Origin: Streptomyces niphimycinicus
GTDB taxonomy: Bacteria; Actinomycetota; Actinomycetes; Streptomycetales; Streptomycetaceae
DNA length: 41,063 bases
Reading direction: 5' to 3'
Assembly (NCBI RefSeq): GCF_018883605.1
Contig: NZ_JAHLEM010000174.1
Coordinates: 1 to 41,063, forward strand
The stretch's first letter is position 1; each line of letters opens with the position of its first letter. This document shows, one piece after another, positions 24,665 to 33,180 of this stretch. Below the pieces are notes generated by a model. That model did no database searches, was not told where the DNA came from, and saw only the letters and a list, made by a program, of their open reading frames with translations. A program made the position numbers and the translations under genes.

Positions 24665-25211
24665 GGCAACCCTCCTCACTCCAGGAAATGTCACTTTCCA
24701 CACTTATCGCCTATGGCTCCCCTCTGCATGGGCAGCGCGGAACCGGGCGGCAGGGCACCCACACGCGTACTCCTGGGCGCAGGTTTGACGACTTCGGGCG
24801 TCGCCCATCGGGTTGCTTCCCGGTGACGGCGACAGCCTCGCCTCGCGGCGCAGCAGGCATAGGGATCCCCTGGCGCGCACATGGCACACCACCTATGTGG
24901 TGCGCTGGGTCGGGAGCGGCTCGGGTGGTTTCCCCGGCGGCGTACGTCTCCGGCCGGCCCCGTGTTCTCCAGCGCATGGTGCCCGTGATGTTGCGCGGTG
25001 GTGCGGCTGCCAATCGATTCCGCCCGGCCTAGCATGGAAGCTGGGCAGGAAAAGAGAGGCCACCGAGCCCATCCCTTGATTGATGCGGATGCAAGACGCT
25101 ACCGGGGTCCGGTGTGTCTAGCCGCCGCTTGTGAGCGGGCCGACCTTCTCAGTGGGCGCATACCGCCCCGCGTGGCGCATGAACGCGAGGACAGACTGGA
25201 AGGGAAAATCC
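24665..25211. other. Divergent promoter region of hpf and the DUF2267 gene
   Basis: No recognisable gene on either strand in about 550 bases. The AT-richer start (TTTCCACACTTATCGCC near 24695) probably carries the hpf promoter and the 24995-25211 end the DUF2267 promoter. No clear operator was found. Confidence 0.4.
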
Positions 25212-25643
25212 ATGCGCACCACACATCCACCGGGCTTCGAGCACGCCATCCACAGCGCCAACAACTGGCTGAAGGCGGTGTCGGAAGTTCTCGGAACCGA
25301 GGACCGCCACGTCGCCCACCGCATCCTGCGCGCCTGGCTGCACACGTTTCGTGACAGGCTCACTGTCGATGTGGCCGCCCACTTCGCCGCGCAGCTCCCC
25401 GAGCTGCTGCGGGGCGCCTACTACGACGGCTGGGACCCCAGCGTGGTACCGGTCAAGTACAACCGCGAAGGCTACGTGAACCGCTTCGTCCGGGAAGCCA
25501 AGGTCACCGCCGAGGACGTCCCCCGGATGGCCGCCGCGGTCACCACCGTCGTACATGGGCACGGCTCGCCCGGACATCTGGAGGCGGCACTGGAACAATT
25601 CCCGCACGACATCCGCGCTTTGCTCGTCCAGCCGACTGCCTGA
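25212..25643 (+). CDS. DUF2267 protein
   Basis: A 143-residue, mostly helical, soluble protein. Family features are the ANNWLKAVSEVLGTEDRHVA opening, HRILRAWLHTFRDRLTVDVA, and AAQLPELLRGAYYDGWDPS. DUF2267 proteins occur widely in stress islands of actinobacteria and proteobacteria and form a helical fold; the biochemical role is unknown. ATG 25212 is preceded by GGAAGGG. The CBS-BON gene follows 145 bases later on the same strand. Confidence 0.9.
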   Translation: MRTTHPPGFEHAIHSANNWLKAVSEVLGTEDRHVAHRILRAWLHTFRDRLTVDVAAHFAAQLPELLRGAYYDGWDPSVVPVKYNREGYVNRFVREAKVTAEDVPRMAAAVTTVVHGHGSPGHLEAALEQFPHDIRALLVQPTA

Positions 25644-25788
25644 CCGGGCCGCCGTCCGGGCGAAGAGGCGGATGCTGCCGAAATCAGGGACCAAGGTTGC
25701 GGATCCAGCATGTAATGAACACGCTGTCGGCCAGGCGGGGCGACTTGGCGCCCACCGCGCGACACGCAGGCGGGAAGGAGGTGCGACG

Positions 25789-26460
25789 ATGCCCGCCCAG
25801 CACAGCACCGTCAGTGAGGTGATGACACGAGATGTCGTTACCGTCCGACGGGAGACCCCCTTCAAGGAAATCACGTCCATCCTGTCAAGCCACGGCATCA
25901 GTGCCGTGCCCGTGGCCGACGAGCAAGGTGCGCCGGTGGGGCTGGTATCCGAAGCCGATCTGCTCCGCAAGCAAGCCGAACGGCCCGAACAGCACGGGGG
26001 GCGGGCAGCGACCCGCGGGTGGCCGCACGAGAAGGCCAAGGCACGCGCGGAGAACGCCGCTGGGCTGATGACCACCCCCGTGGCCACCGCTCACGCCGAC
26101 TGGCCGGTCGCCCGGGCGGCCCGTGAGATGGACCACCATCACGTCAAGCGACTGGTCGTCGTGGACGAGACGGACCACATCATCGGCATCGTCAGCCGCC
26201 CGGACCTGCTGCGCGTCTTCCTACGCTCCGACGAGGAGATACGCCAGGAGATACGCGCCGAAGTACTGACGGCGATACTGCGGCTGGGCGAACAGGAGGT
26301 GCAGGTTCAGGTTCATGACGGCGTCGTCACTCTGCGCGGCGAGGTGGAGAACCGCAGCACCGCCCAGATCGCCGAACGGCTGGCCGGGGGCGTGGACGGG
26401 GTGGTCACCGTCAGACCGCTGATCGACTACGCCCTCGACGACAGGGCCGCCAAGGACTGA
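25789..26460 (+). CDS. CBS-pair plus BON domain protein
   Basis: A 223-residue soluble protein starting at ATG 25789 with AAGGAGG upstream. CBS motif 1 (residues 8-62) has SEVMTRDVVTVRRETPFKEI and ISAVPVADEQGAPVGLVSEA. CBS motif 2 (about 92-145) has AGLMTTPVATAH and HHVKRLVVVDETDHIIGIVS. A BON domain (155-213) has VQVHDGVVTLRGEVENRS. CBS pairs sense adenosine nucleotides, while BON domains are usually associated with membranes or lipids. This architecture recurs at 27337, so the two genes are paralogues. A weak DosR-like half-site (GGGACCAAGG, 25687) lies 100 bases upstream. Converges on Hsp20. Confidence 0.92.
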   Translation: MPAQHSTVSEVMTRDVVTVRRETPFKEITSILSSHGISAVPVADEQGAPVGLVSEADLLRKQAERPEQHGGRAATRGWPHEKAKARAENAAGLMTTPVATAHADWPVARAAREMDHHHVKRLVVVDETDHIIGIVSRPDLLRVFLRSDEEIRQEIRAEVLTAILRLGEQEVQVQVHDGVVTLRGEVENRSTAQIAERLAGGVDGVVTVRPLIDYALDDRAAKD

Positions 26461-26575
26461 CCACAGCCGCCACCACCCTGCTCGACCACCGCCGCTGGGC
26501 TGGAGTTCGTGGGCGAGTCGTGCGCCGCGCGCCGCTTCTTCGGACGGAGTTGCCTGGAGGCGGGATGGTCCCCCG

Positions 26576-26611
26576 AGCGGTGGGGCGGGTGAGATGGCTC
26601 GTCCCACCGCT
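26576..26611. terminator. Terminator-like hairpin between convergent genes
   Basis: AGCGGTGGG (26576-26584) pairs perfectly with CCCACCGCT (26603-26611) between the CBS-BON and Hsp20 genes. Its position suggests bidirectional termination; there is no U tract. Confidence 0.5.
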
Positions 26612-26633
26612 GTGCATCCGTGGCGGATCAGGC

Positions 26634-27107
26634 TCAGGTGACCTCGATATGCCGTGGCTTGGCCGCCTGCGCCTTGGGCACGGTGACGGTCAGTACCCCG
26701 TCGGCCAGTGCTGCTGTGATCTCGTCGGCCTTGACGTCGACCGGCAGCAGAGCCCGGTACTCGAACCGTCCGGTACGCCGGGTGCCGTGCCGCAGGACGC
26801 CTTCGCGCTCACGTTCTTTGTACGTCCCGGAGACGCACATTTCCCGCTCGCCGATCTCGACGTCGATGTCCTCCCGCTTGATGCCGGGCAACTCCGCCTC
26901 GACCACGTAGGCATCATCCGTCTCGTGTAGATCGGCCAGGGGGGAGAAGGCCATGGCGGCGGGCGCGGTACTGGCGGCAGCCGCGAGGAAGCGGTTCATC
27001 CGCTCGAAGAGGTCGTCGTACTCGGCGGCGACGGGCTCCCCCCATCCCAGCGTGTGGAAGGGCCTTTCCAGGAGCTGGCCGGGTCGGCGGTGTACGGGCA
27101 CAGTCAT
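26634..27107 (-). CDS. Hsp20/alpha-crystallin small heat shock protein
   Basis: A 157-residue small chaperone. The N-terminal arm (residues 1-50) contains EYDDLFERMNRFLA. The alpha-crystallin domain spans about 53-145 (PLADLHETDDAYVVEAELPG, KREDIDVEIGEREMCVSG, FEYRALLPVDV) and ends with the family motif ADGVLTVTVPKA. The C-terminal tail is short, and RHIEVT gives a possible IxV-type anchor. ATG 27105-27107 has GAGGTGAGGTG upstream. It holds unfolding proteins without ATP. It diverges from a CBS-BON gene over 230 bases; no HAIR or CIRCE element was found there. Confidence 0.94.
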   Translation of the reverse strand: MTVPVHRRPGQLLERPFHTLGWGEPVAAEYDDLFERMNRFLAAAASTAPAAMAFSPLADLHETDDAYVVEAELPGIKREDIDVEIGEREMCVSGTYKEREREGVLRHGTRRTGRFEYRALLPVDVKADEITAALADGVLTVTVPKAQAAKPRHIEVT

Positions 27108-27336
27108 GGCACCTCACCTCGCGAAATGCTGGAAATCGGTCAACTCCCATGCTGCGCGCCTTCACGCCACACTGCGAATCGAGCACCGAACGCGGGGCAG
27201 CAGGGACGCTCGGTACACATGCGCGGCCTGGCTGACCCATGGATGACCGTGGTCCTCAGGTGGCCGGGGGACATCGGCGGGCCGGACACTGAGTGAGGGG
27301 GAGTCGGCGGAAGGCCGTGCGAAGGGAGGAATTCCC

Positions 27337-28005
27337 GTGTCCGAGACTTTCCACATCGTGAGTGATGTGATGACCCGGACGGTAGTCGCTGTCGGGCGTG
27401 ACGCGTTGTTCAAGGAACTGGTGCAGACGCTGGGGCAGTGGCGTGTGAGCGCCATGCCGGTGCTGGAGGGTGAGGGGCGTGTCATCGGTGTCGTCTCCGA
27501 GGCGGATCTGCTGCCCAAGGAGGAGCTCCGGGACAGTGATCCGGACCGCTTCCAGCGGTTGCGGAGCCTCCCCGACCTGGTGAAGGCGGGGGCGGTGACA
27601 GCGGAGGAGCTGATGAGCTCCCCGGCGGTGACCGTCCACCCGGACGCCACGCTGGCCGAGGCGGCCCGGATCATGGCAGTGAGAGGAGTCAAACGGCTTC
27701 CCGTGGTCGACCATGAGGGCAAGTTGCTGGGAATCGTCAGCCGGGGCGATCTGCTGAAGGTCTTCCTCCGCTCGGACCAGGACATCGAGGAAGAGGTCCG
27801 TCGCACGGTGGTGTCCTACCTCTTCCCCGGAGACAGCGGTATCCACGTGCGGGTCGACGAGGGCGTCGTCACCCTCAGCGGTCGGCTCCGCGACACCGCG
27901 CGTATTCCTGTGGCCGCGCGCCTTGCCCGAGCCGTGGAGGGGGTCGTGGATGTGGAATGCCACTTCCGGGGCGTCGGACGGGACGAGGCGGTACGCGCGA
28001 CCTGA
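27337..28005 (+). CDS. CBS-pair plus BON domain protein
   Basis: A 222-residue paralogue of the protein at 25789. GTG 27337 follows GGAGGA by six bases. CBS 1 (residues 8-60) has SDVMTRTVVAVGRDALFKEL and VIGVVSEADLLPKEEL. CBS 2 (88-145) has AEELMSSPAVTVHPDATLAE and VKRLPVVDHEGKLLGIVSRG. BON (155-215) has VRVDEGVVTLSGRLRDTA. It differs from the paralogue mainly in the linker between the CBS motifs. Likely a nucleotide-sensing stress regulator. It is followed by a 168-base gap without a recognisable gene, apart from a minus-strand run (SGMAYVQMVLRLGYGP) that I cannot place. Confidence 0.92.
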   Translation: MSETFHIVSDVMTRTVVAVGRDALFKELVQTLGQWRVSAMPVLEGEGRVIGVVSEADLLPKEELRDSDPDRFQRLRSLPDLVKAGAVTAEELMSSPAVTVHPDATLAEAARIMAVRGVKRLPVVDHEGKLLGIVSRGDLLKVFLRSDQDIEEEVRRTVVSYLFPGDSGIHVRVDEGVVTLSGRLRDTARIPVAARLARAVEGVVDVECHFRGVGRDEAVRAT

Positions 28006-28173
28006 GCGATTCCTCCAGGACGCGCGGGAGCTACGGTTCGATGACGCGTCGACCGGCCGCCTGGGGTCCGCGTGTCCGGAGGGCCGTACCCCAGCCGCAG
28101 CACCATCTGCACGTAGGCCATGCCCGACATAGGGTCGCGCGGCGGCCAGCGCAGGTTGTGCCATTCGAGGGTG

Positions 28174-28452
28174 TCACCCCCACACCGCATGGGGCCGGGC
28201 GCGGGGGGATGCACCGCTGCCCTTGATATCGCGCTCCGCGGCGCTCAGCAGTTGGTCACCCAGATCGTGCAGCGCCCGCCCGGCCGCCAGCTCGTCGCCG
28301 ATCTCGGGCACGTCATCATCCTCGGGATTGCGTCGGGCAGTCCCGTGACCGGTTAGGGAGGTGTCCCTGGTATCGAGCACGACGCGTGCCTTCGTCGTTC
28401 CCTCGTCCTCGAAGAGGTAGAGGCGGACTTTCCATTCCACTGTGTGTGGCAT
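28174..28452 (-). CDS. DUF1876 (dsRBD-like fold) protein
   Basis: A 92-residue protein with the DUF1876 signature: HTVEWKVRLYLFEDEGTTKA, VLDTRDTSLTGHGTARRNPE and DVPEIGDELAAGRALHDLGD. This actinobacterial family has a small double-stranded-RNA-binding-like alpha/beta fold and is often found with USPs and CBS proteins; its ligand is not established. It lies 42 bases downstream of the Rv1733c-family gene on the same strand, so the two probably form an operon. Confidence 0.88.
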   Translation of the reverse strand: MPHTVEWKVRLYLFEDEGTTKARVVLDTRDTSLTGHGTARRNPEDDDVPEIGDELAAGRALHDLGDQLLSAAERDIKGSGASPRARPHAVWG

Positions 28453-28494
28453 CGTCTACTCCTCTCAGAAGATGATGGTCGGCCATGGCACCGT

Positions 28495-29094
28495 TCAGGG
28501 AGACCTTCCGGACCACTGTGGTTCCAGCCGGTCCCATTCGGCCCCCCACCGCGCGTATCTCCGGCGGTCCAGCACGTGGGCGAGGCCGGCGCGTGCATTG
28601 GTGATCATGGCGAAGACCGCGCCGGCGGTGACGCATCCGGTGATCCAGCCGGTCGCCGTCGCGTCCGCGGGCCGCACCGGCGCTTCGGTGACGGTCCCTT
28701 CGCGGTCCACCCAGATCCGCACGATGGTGCCATTCGGAGTGCCCCTGGCCGCACGGGCGAGGCCCGTGCGCTTCGGTCCGCCCCTATCCGCCCATCTGAC
28801 CTGGGCCCACTGCCGGGCGGCACCTGTCCCCTCGCTGTCCGTGATCAGGCGCGCCGTGACCTGGTGCCGTTCCGCCGCCTGGACGCGAACCGTGTGCATC
28901 TCGGATCTGTACGCGGCGAGTCCGGCACTCAGCGAGGCAGTCGGCAGGCCGATCACCAGGACGAACAGCAGCAGTATGGAGAGCCGGAACTGTAGCCGGT
29001 CGCAGGGGCGCAGCAATTGATTGTCGACTCTCGACAGACGCGCATAAGCACGCAGGTCGAGTTGTCTCGCACCGGGGCGACCATGTGAGTTCAT
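28495..29094 (-). CDS. Rv1733c-family membrane protein
   Basis: A 199-residue protein with two membrane segments, residues about 38-60 ([20 protein letters not shown]) and about 147-170 ([16 protein letters not shown]). The extracytoplasmic domain between them contains [13 protein letters not shown], the Rv1733c-like core. ATG 29092-29094 has GGAGG six bases upstream. Family knowledge: Mycobacterium Rv1733c is a DosR-regulon dormancy antigen of unknown biochemical role. A DosR-like palindrome (29166-29179) lies about 70 bases upstream and is shared with the divergent acyl-CoA synthetase operon, which fits that regulation. Confidence 0.88.
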   Translation of the reverse strand: MNSHGRPGARQLDLRAYARLSRVDNQLLRPCDRLQFRLSILLLFVLVIGLPTASLSAGLAAYRSEMHTVRVQAAERHQVTARLITDSEGTGAARQWAQVRWADRGGPKRTGLARAARGTPNGTIVRIWVDREGTVTEAPVRPADATATGWITGCVTAGAVFAMITNARAGLAHVLDRRRYARWGAEWDRLEPQWSGRSP

Positions 29095-29165
29095 GTCCGG
29101 CCTCCGGAACCCGTTCGGCCGAGCTCCTGCTCCTCCACGGTCGGGCGCGGGCGAACCTGGATACA

Positions 29166-29179
29166 GGGCCGAAGGGCCC
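29166..29179. promoter_or_regulatory. DosR/DevR-like palindrome in divergent promoter
   Basis: GGGCCGAAGGGCCC has perfect inverted half-sites (GGGCC/GGCCC) with a 4-base spacer, the geometry of DosR boxes. It sits between the Rv1733c-family gene and the acs-pdh operon, beside an AT-rich island (29199-29230) that likely holds the promoters. Confidence 0.45.
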
Positions 29180-29247
29180 CATAGAGACGACCGAATAACC
29201 CTATTTATCAAAAAAATGGCATTCCATGATAGATGGGGTTTGGGGGT

Positions 29248-29279
29248 GTGTGAGGGTACTCGTCGGGCGGTACTCACAC
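29248..29279 (+). promoter_or_regulatory. Inverted repeat in the acs leader
   Basis: GTGTGAG (29248-29254) with CTCACAC (29273-29279), and GTAC with GTAC inside, make an imperfect stem ending one base before the GGAAGGA ribosome binding site (29281). It could be an operator or a leader hairpin limiting ribosome access. Confidence 0.4.
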
Positions 29280-29293
29280 CGGAAGGACAGTGC

Positions 29294-31084
29294 ATGGTCT
29301 GGGAGACGATCCGGAAGGACACCGCACCGTATGTCACGCCGAACCTCACCGACTACGACCGGGCCCGAGCCGAGTTCACCTGGTCGCGGGCGCGCTCTGC
29401 GCTGGCCGGACTCCCCGGCGGCGGCTTGAACATCGCCCACGAGGCGGTGGACCGGCACGTTCACTCCGGCGGTGGAGGGAAGTTCGCGCTGTGCTGTGTC
29501 GCCCGGGACGGTGCCGTCCATACTGTCAGCTACGCGGAACTGGCCCGGCGTACCGCCCGGTTCGCGAACGTCCTGCGCGCGTTGGGCGTCGGCCGGGGCG
29601 ACCGCGTGTTCACGCTGCTCGGCCGTTGCCCCGAGCTGTATACGGCGGTGCTGGGCACACTGAAGAACACCAGCGTGCTCTGTCCGCTGTTCTCCGCCTT
29701 CGGCCCCGACCCGGTGGAACAGCGGCTGAGGCTCGGCGACGCGCGAGTCCTGGTGACCACCGCGGCGCTCTACCGGCGCAAGGTCGCGGAACGCCGCGCC
29801 TCGCTCCCGGGACTTGCCCATGTGGTCATCGTCGGCCCCGGCGGGGAGGACCTGCCCGGCACTGCCCGTTTCGACGAGCTGATGGACGAGGCTCCGGAGG
29901 AGTTCACGATCCCGCCGACCTCGCCGGAGGACATGGCACTGCTGCATTTCACCAGTGGCACCACCGGCACCCCCAAGGGCGCGGTGCACGTCCACGAGGC
30001 GGTGGTCGCCCACCACGCCACCGCCGCCTACGCGCTCGATCTGCACCCCGAGGATGTCTACTGGTGCACCGCCGACCCCGGGTGGGTCACCGGCATGTCG
30101 TACGGCATCATCGCCCCCCTCGTCCACGGCGCGACGGTCGTCGTCGACGAGGGAGACTACGACACCAGGCGCTGGTACCGGATCCTCCAGGAGCAGCGGG
30201 TGAGCGTCTGGTACACCGCGCCCACGGCGCTGCGCATGCTGATGCGGTCCACGCCCCGGCAGGGCTCCCACGCCCTGCCGGCCTCCTACGATCTGTCCCG
30301 TCTGCGGTTCATCGCCTCGGTCGGCGAGCCGCTGAACCCCGAGGCGGTGGTCTGGGGCCGGGATGTCCTGGGCCTCCCGGTCCACGACAACTGGTGGCAG
30401 ACCGAAACCGGCTGCATCATGATCGCGAACTTCGCGGCCTGCGAGATCCGCCCCGGCTCGATGGGACGCCCGCTGCCGGGCGTCGAGGCGGCGGTCCTGA
30501 CCTGTGGGGAGAACGGCCGGGCATTGGTGACGGACGGGCGGGTGAGGGTGGAGGACCGCCCGGGGGCCGAGGGAGAGCTGGCGCTGCGCCCTGGATGGCC
30601 ATCCATGTTCCGCGGCTATCTGCACGACAAGGAGCGTTACGAGGCATCGTTCGCCGATGGCTGGTATCTCACGGGCGACCTGGTCAGCCGGGATGCGGAC
30701 GGCTGGTTCTGGTTCGTGGGCCGCGCCGACGACGTGATCAAGTCCGCGGGCCATCTGATCGGGCCGTTCGAGGTGGAGAGCGCGCTCATGGAACATGACG
30801 CGGTCGCCGAGGCAGGAGTGATCGGCCGACCGGATCCCGTCGCCGGGAACCTCGTCAAGGCGTTCGTGTCGCTGCGCCCCGGCATCGAGCCCAGCCCGGC
30901 TCTCGAACGTGACCTGCTGGCCTTCGCACGCCGTCGCCTGGGCCCGGCGGTGGCGCCCCGCGAGCTCGCCTTCGACCAGAACCTGCCCAAGACCCGCAGC
31001 GGCAAGGTCATGCGCCGAGTGCTGCGGGCCCGGGAACTCGACTTGCCCACCGGCGACCTGTCCACTCTGGAGGGATCAGCATGA
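29294..31084 (+). CDS. acsA: Acetyl-CoA synthetase-like acyl-CoA synthetase (AMP-forming)
   Basis: A 596-residue adenylating enzyme joining a carboxylate, probably acetate, to CoA. It contains the P-loop-like motif SGTTGTPKG (221-229), DNWWQTETG as in acetyl-CoA synthetases, [22 protein letters not shown] and the C-terminal catalytic lysine in TRSGKVMRR (Lys571). I chose ATG 29294 because GGAAGGA lies six bases upstream; the frame is open further upstream but unlike the family. Family knowledge: acetylation of this lysine by Pat-type enzymes switches the synthetase off, and a GNAT-synthetase fusion is encoded at 2133. Its TGA overlaps the pdhA start (ATGA), so it is coupled to the dehydrogenase genes. 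Confidence 0.9.
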   Translation: MVWETIRKDTAPYVTPNLTDYDRARAEFTWSRARSALAGLPGGGLNIAHEAVDRHVHSGGGGKFALCCVARDGAVHTVSYAELARRTARFANVLRALGVGRGDRVFTLLGRCPELYTAVLGTLKNTSVLCPLFSAFGPDPVEQRLRLGDARVLVTTAALYRRKVAERRASLPGLAHVVIVGPGGEDLPGTARFDELMDEAPEEFTIPPTSPEDMALLHFTSGTTGTPKGAVHVHEAVVAHHATAAYALDLHPEDVYWCTADPGWVTGMSYGIIAPLVHGATVVVDEGDYDTRRWYRILQEQRVSVWYTAPTALRMLMRSTPRQGSHALPASYDLSRLRFIASVGEPLNPEAVVWGRDVLGLPVHDNWWQTETGCIMIANFAACEIRPGSMGRPLPGVEAAVLTCGENGRALVTDGRVRVEDRPGAEGELALRPGWPSMFRGYLHDKERYEASFADGWYLTGDLVSRDADGWFWFVGRADDVIKSAGHLIGPFEVESALMEHDAVAEAGVIGRPDPVAGNLVKAFVSLRPGIEPSPALERDLLAFARRRLGPAVAPRELAFDQNLPKTRSGKVMRRVLRARELDLPTGDLSTLEGSA

Positions 31085-32178
31085 GCCCGGCCCGCGAGAC
31101 CCGGACGCGCAAGACGTCCAAGACCACCGAGGCTCCGAAAACGGCGAAGACCCCCCGGGCATCGAAGAGCGTGCGCAAGAGCGGCAAAGGTGCTTCCGCC
31201 GATCGGCCCGGGGCCGCACACCGCCGCGACCTGTTGCACGCCATGCTGCGGATACGCCGTTTCGAGGAGCGGTGTGTCGAACTGTACAGCGCGGCGAAGA
31301 TCCGGGGCTTCGTCCACCTCTATATCGGAGAGGAGGCCGTCGCCGTCGGCGTCAACGAGGCGCTGACCGCGGACGACGCGGTGGTCTCCACGTACCGTGA
31401 GCACGGCCACGCACTCGCCCGAGGCATTCCGGCCGAGGCCGTCATGGCCGAGATGTACGGCAGGACGACCGGGTGCAGCGGAGGCCGTGGCGGGTCCATG
31501 CACCTGTTCGACGCCAACCGCCGCTTCTACGGCGGGAACGCGATCGTCGCCGGCGGGATACCGCTGGCCGCCGGGCTCGCTCTGGCCGACCGTATGCGCG
31601 GACAGCCCCGCGTCACCTGCTGCTTCTTCGGCGACGGCGCCTTCGCGGAGGGCGAGTTCCATGAGACCGCGAACCTCGCCGCGCTGTGGCACCTGCCGCT
31701 GCTGCTGGTCTGTGAGAACAACCGCTACGCCATGGGCACGGCCCTGGAGCGCCATGAGGCACAGACCGACCTGGCCCTGCGCGCCGCCTCGTACGGCATG
31801 GTCTCCTGGGCCGTGGACGGCATGGACGCCGAGGCCGTCGAAACGGCGGCCCACCGGGCGGCCGGGGGAATCAGGGCAGGCGCCGGACCACACTTCCTGG
31901 AACTGCGTACCTACCGGTTCCGGGCGCACTCGATGTACGACCCGGACCGTTACCGCGACAAGGCCGAGATCGAGCGGTGGAAGGCGCAGGACCCCATCGA
32001 GCGGCTCACGGACCGGATGCGCGAGCGCGGGGAACTGGACGACAAGGAGCCGGCCGAGGCGGAACGCCGGATCGGTGACGAGGTGGACCAGGCGGTCGAG
32101 GCGGCCGAACAGGCGCCGGAGGAGTCGTCCGAGAGCCTCTTGCGCCATGTCACCAGCACACCGGCGGAGGTGAGCTGA
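31081..32178 (+). CDS. pdhA: Pyruvate (or acetoin) dehydrogenase E1 component, alpha subunit
   Basis: A 365-residue thiamine-diphosphate enzyme subunit. Residues 1-45 are a Lys/Arg/Thr-rich extension (ending [13 protein letters not shown]) not needed for the fold. Then come the E1-alpha core with [13 protein letters not shown], the ThDP motif GDG (184-186) to NN (213-214), the phosphorylation-loop-like [15 protein letters not shown] and a short C-terminal acidic tail. With E1-beta it decarboxylates the 2-oxoacid and passes the acetyl group to lipoyl-E2. Pyruvate is the likely substrate; acetoin dehydrogenase E1 looks very similar and cannot be excluded. The start overlaps the acsA stop. Confidence 0.9.
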   Translation: MSPARETRTRKTSKTTEAPKTAKTPRASKSVRKSGKGASADRPGAAHRRDLLHAMLRIRRFEERCVELYSAAKIRGFVHLYIGEEAVAVGVNEALTADDAVVSTYREHGHALARGIPAEAVMAEMYGRTTGCSGGRGGSMHLFDANRRFYGGNAIVAGGIPLAAGLALADRMRGQPRVTCCFFGDGAFAEGEFHETANLAALWHLPLLLVCENNRYAMGTALERHEAQTDLALRAASYGMVSWAVDGMDAEAVETAAHRAAGGIRAGAGPHFLELRTYRFRAHSMYDPDRYRDKAEIERWKAQDPIERLTDRMRERGELDDKEPAEAERRIGDEVDQAVEAAEQAPEESSESLLRHVTSTPAEVS

Positions 32179-32182
32179 GGCC

Positions 32183-33178
32183 ATGGGACCCGGCCGGACG
32201 GATGAGCGGAAGACCACCTACCGGGAAGCGCTGCGCGAGGGCCTCCGCGAAGCCATGCGCTCCGACGACCGCGTGTTCCTGATGGGGGAGGACGTGGGAC
32301 GGTACGGCGGCTGCTTCGGCGTCAGCCTCGGACTGCTGGAGGAGTTCGGTCCGGAGCGGGTCCGCGACACCCCGCTGTCGGAGTCCGCGTTCGTCGGCGC
32401 GGGCATCGGCGCGGCGCTGGCCGGGATGCGGCCGATCGTCGAGATCATGACGGTGAACTTCAGCCTGCTCGCCCTCGACCAGATCCTGAACAACGCCGCC
32501 ACCCTGCTCCACATGTCGGGCGGTCAGCTGCCCGTTCCCCTGGTGATCCGCATGACCACGGGCGCCGGCCGCCAGCTCGCGGCGCAGCACTCGCACAGCC
32601 TCGAGGGCTGGTACGCCCACATTCCCGGCATCCGGGTGATCGCCCCGGCGACCCTCGAGGACGCTCGCCACATGCTGGCTCCCGCACTGGCCGACCCCGA
32701 TCCGGTCCTGATCTTCGAGCATGGCGTTCTCTACAACGCCTCGGGCGAGCTCGGGCCACCTGCCGCGGCGGTGGACCTGGACCACGCGGCGGTCCGCAGA
32801 TCCGGCACCGACATCTCCCTGATCACCTATGGCGGCTCGCTGCCCAAGGCGCTCATGGCGGCCGACGAGCTGGCCGTCGACGGCATCAGCGCCGAGGTCG
32901 TCGACCTGCGCACACTGCGGCCACTGGACGGCGGGACCATCGCCGCCTCGGTGGCCCGCACGCACCGCGCCGTCGTCGTCGACGAAGCCTGGCGGACCGG
33001 CAGTCTGGCCGCCGAGGTATCCGCACGGATCGCCGAGGGTTCGTTCTACGAACTGGACGCACCCGTCGAGCGAGTGTGCAGTGCCGAGTGCCCCATGCCC
33101 TACGCCCGGCGACTGGAGGAGGCCGCGCTGCCGCAGGTGACCGACATCGTGGCCGCGGCCCACCGGGCGGTGGACTGA
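32183..33178 (+). CDS. pdhB: Pyruvate (or acetoin) dehydrogenase E1 component, beta subunit
   Basis: A 331-residue transketolase-like E1-beta. It has [36 protein letters not shown] (with the ThDP-contacting glutamate), [29 protein letters not shown] and, in the C-terminal domain, [20 protein letters not shown] and [10 protein letters not shown]. It pairs with E1-alpha four bases upstream. ATG 32183 follows GAGG in the pdhA end. The E2 gene follows two bases after its stop, so the three genes form a single unit. Confidence 0.91.
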   Translation: MGPGRTDERKTTYREALREGLREAMRSDDRVFLMGEDVGRYGGCFGVSLGLLEEFGPERVRDTPLSESAFVGAGIGAALAGMRPIVEIMTVNFSLLALDQILNNAATLLHMSGGQLPVPLVIRMTTGAGRQLAAQHSHSLEGWYAHIPGIRVIAPATLEDARHMLAPALADPDPVLIFEHGVLYNASGELGPPAAAVDLDHAAVRRSGTDISLITYGGSLPKALMAADELAVDGISAEVVDLRTLRPLDGGTIAASVARTHRAVVVDEAWRTGSLAAEVSARIAEGSFYELDAPVERVCSAECPMPYARRLEEAALPQVTDIVAAAHRAVD

Positions 33179-33180
33179 CC

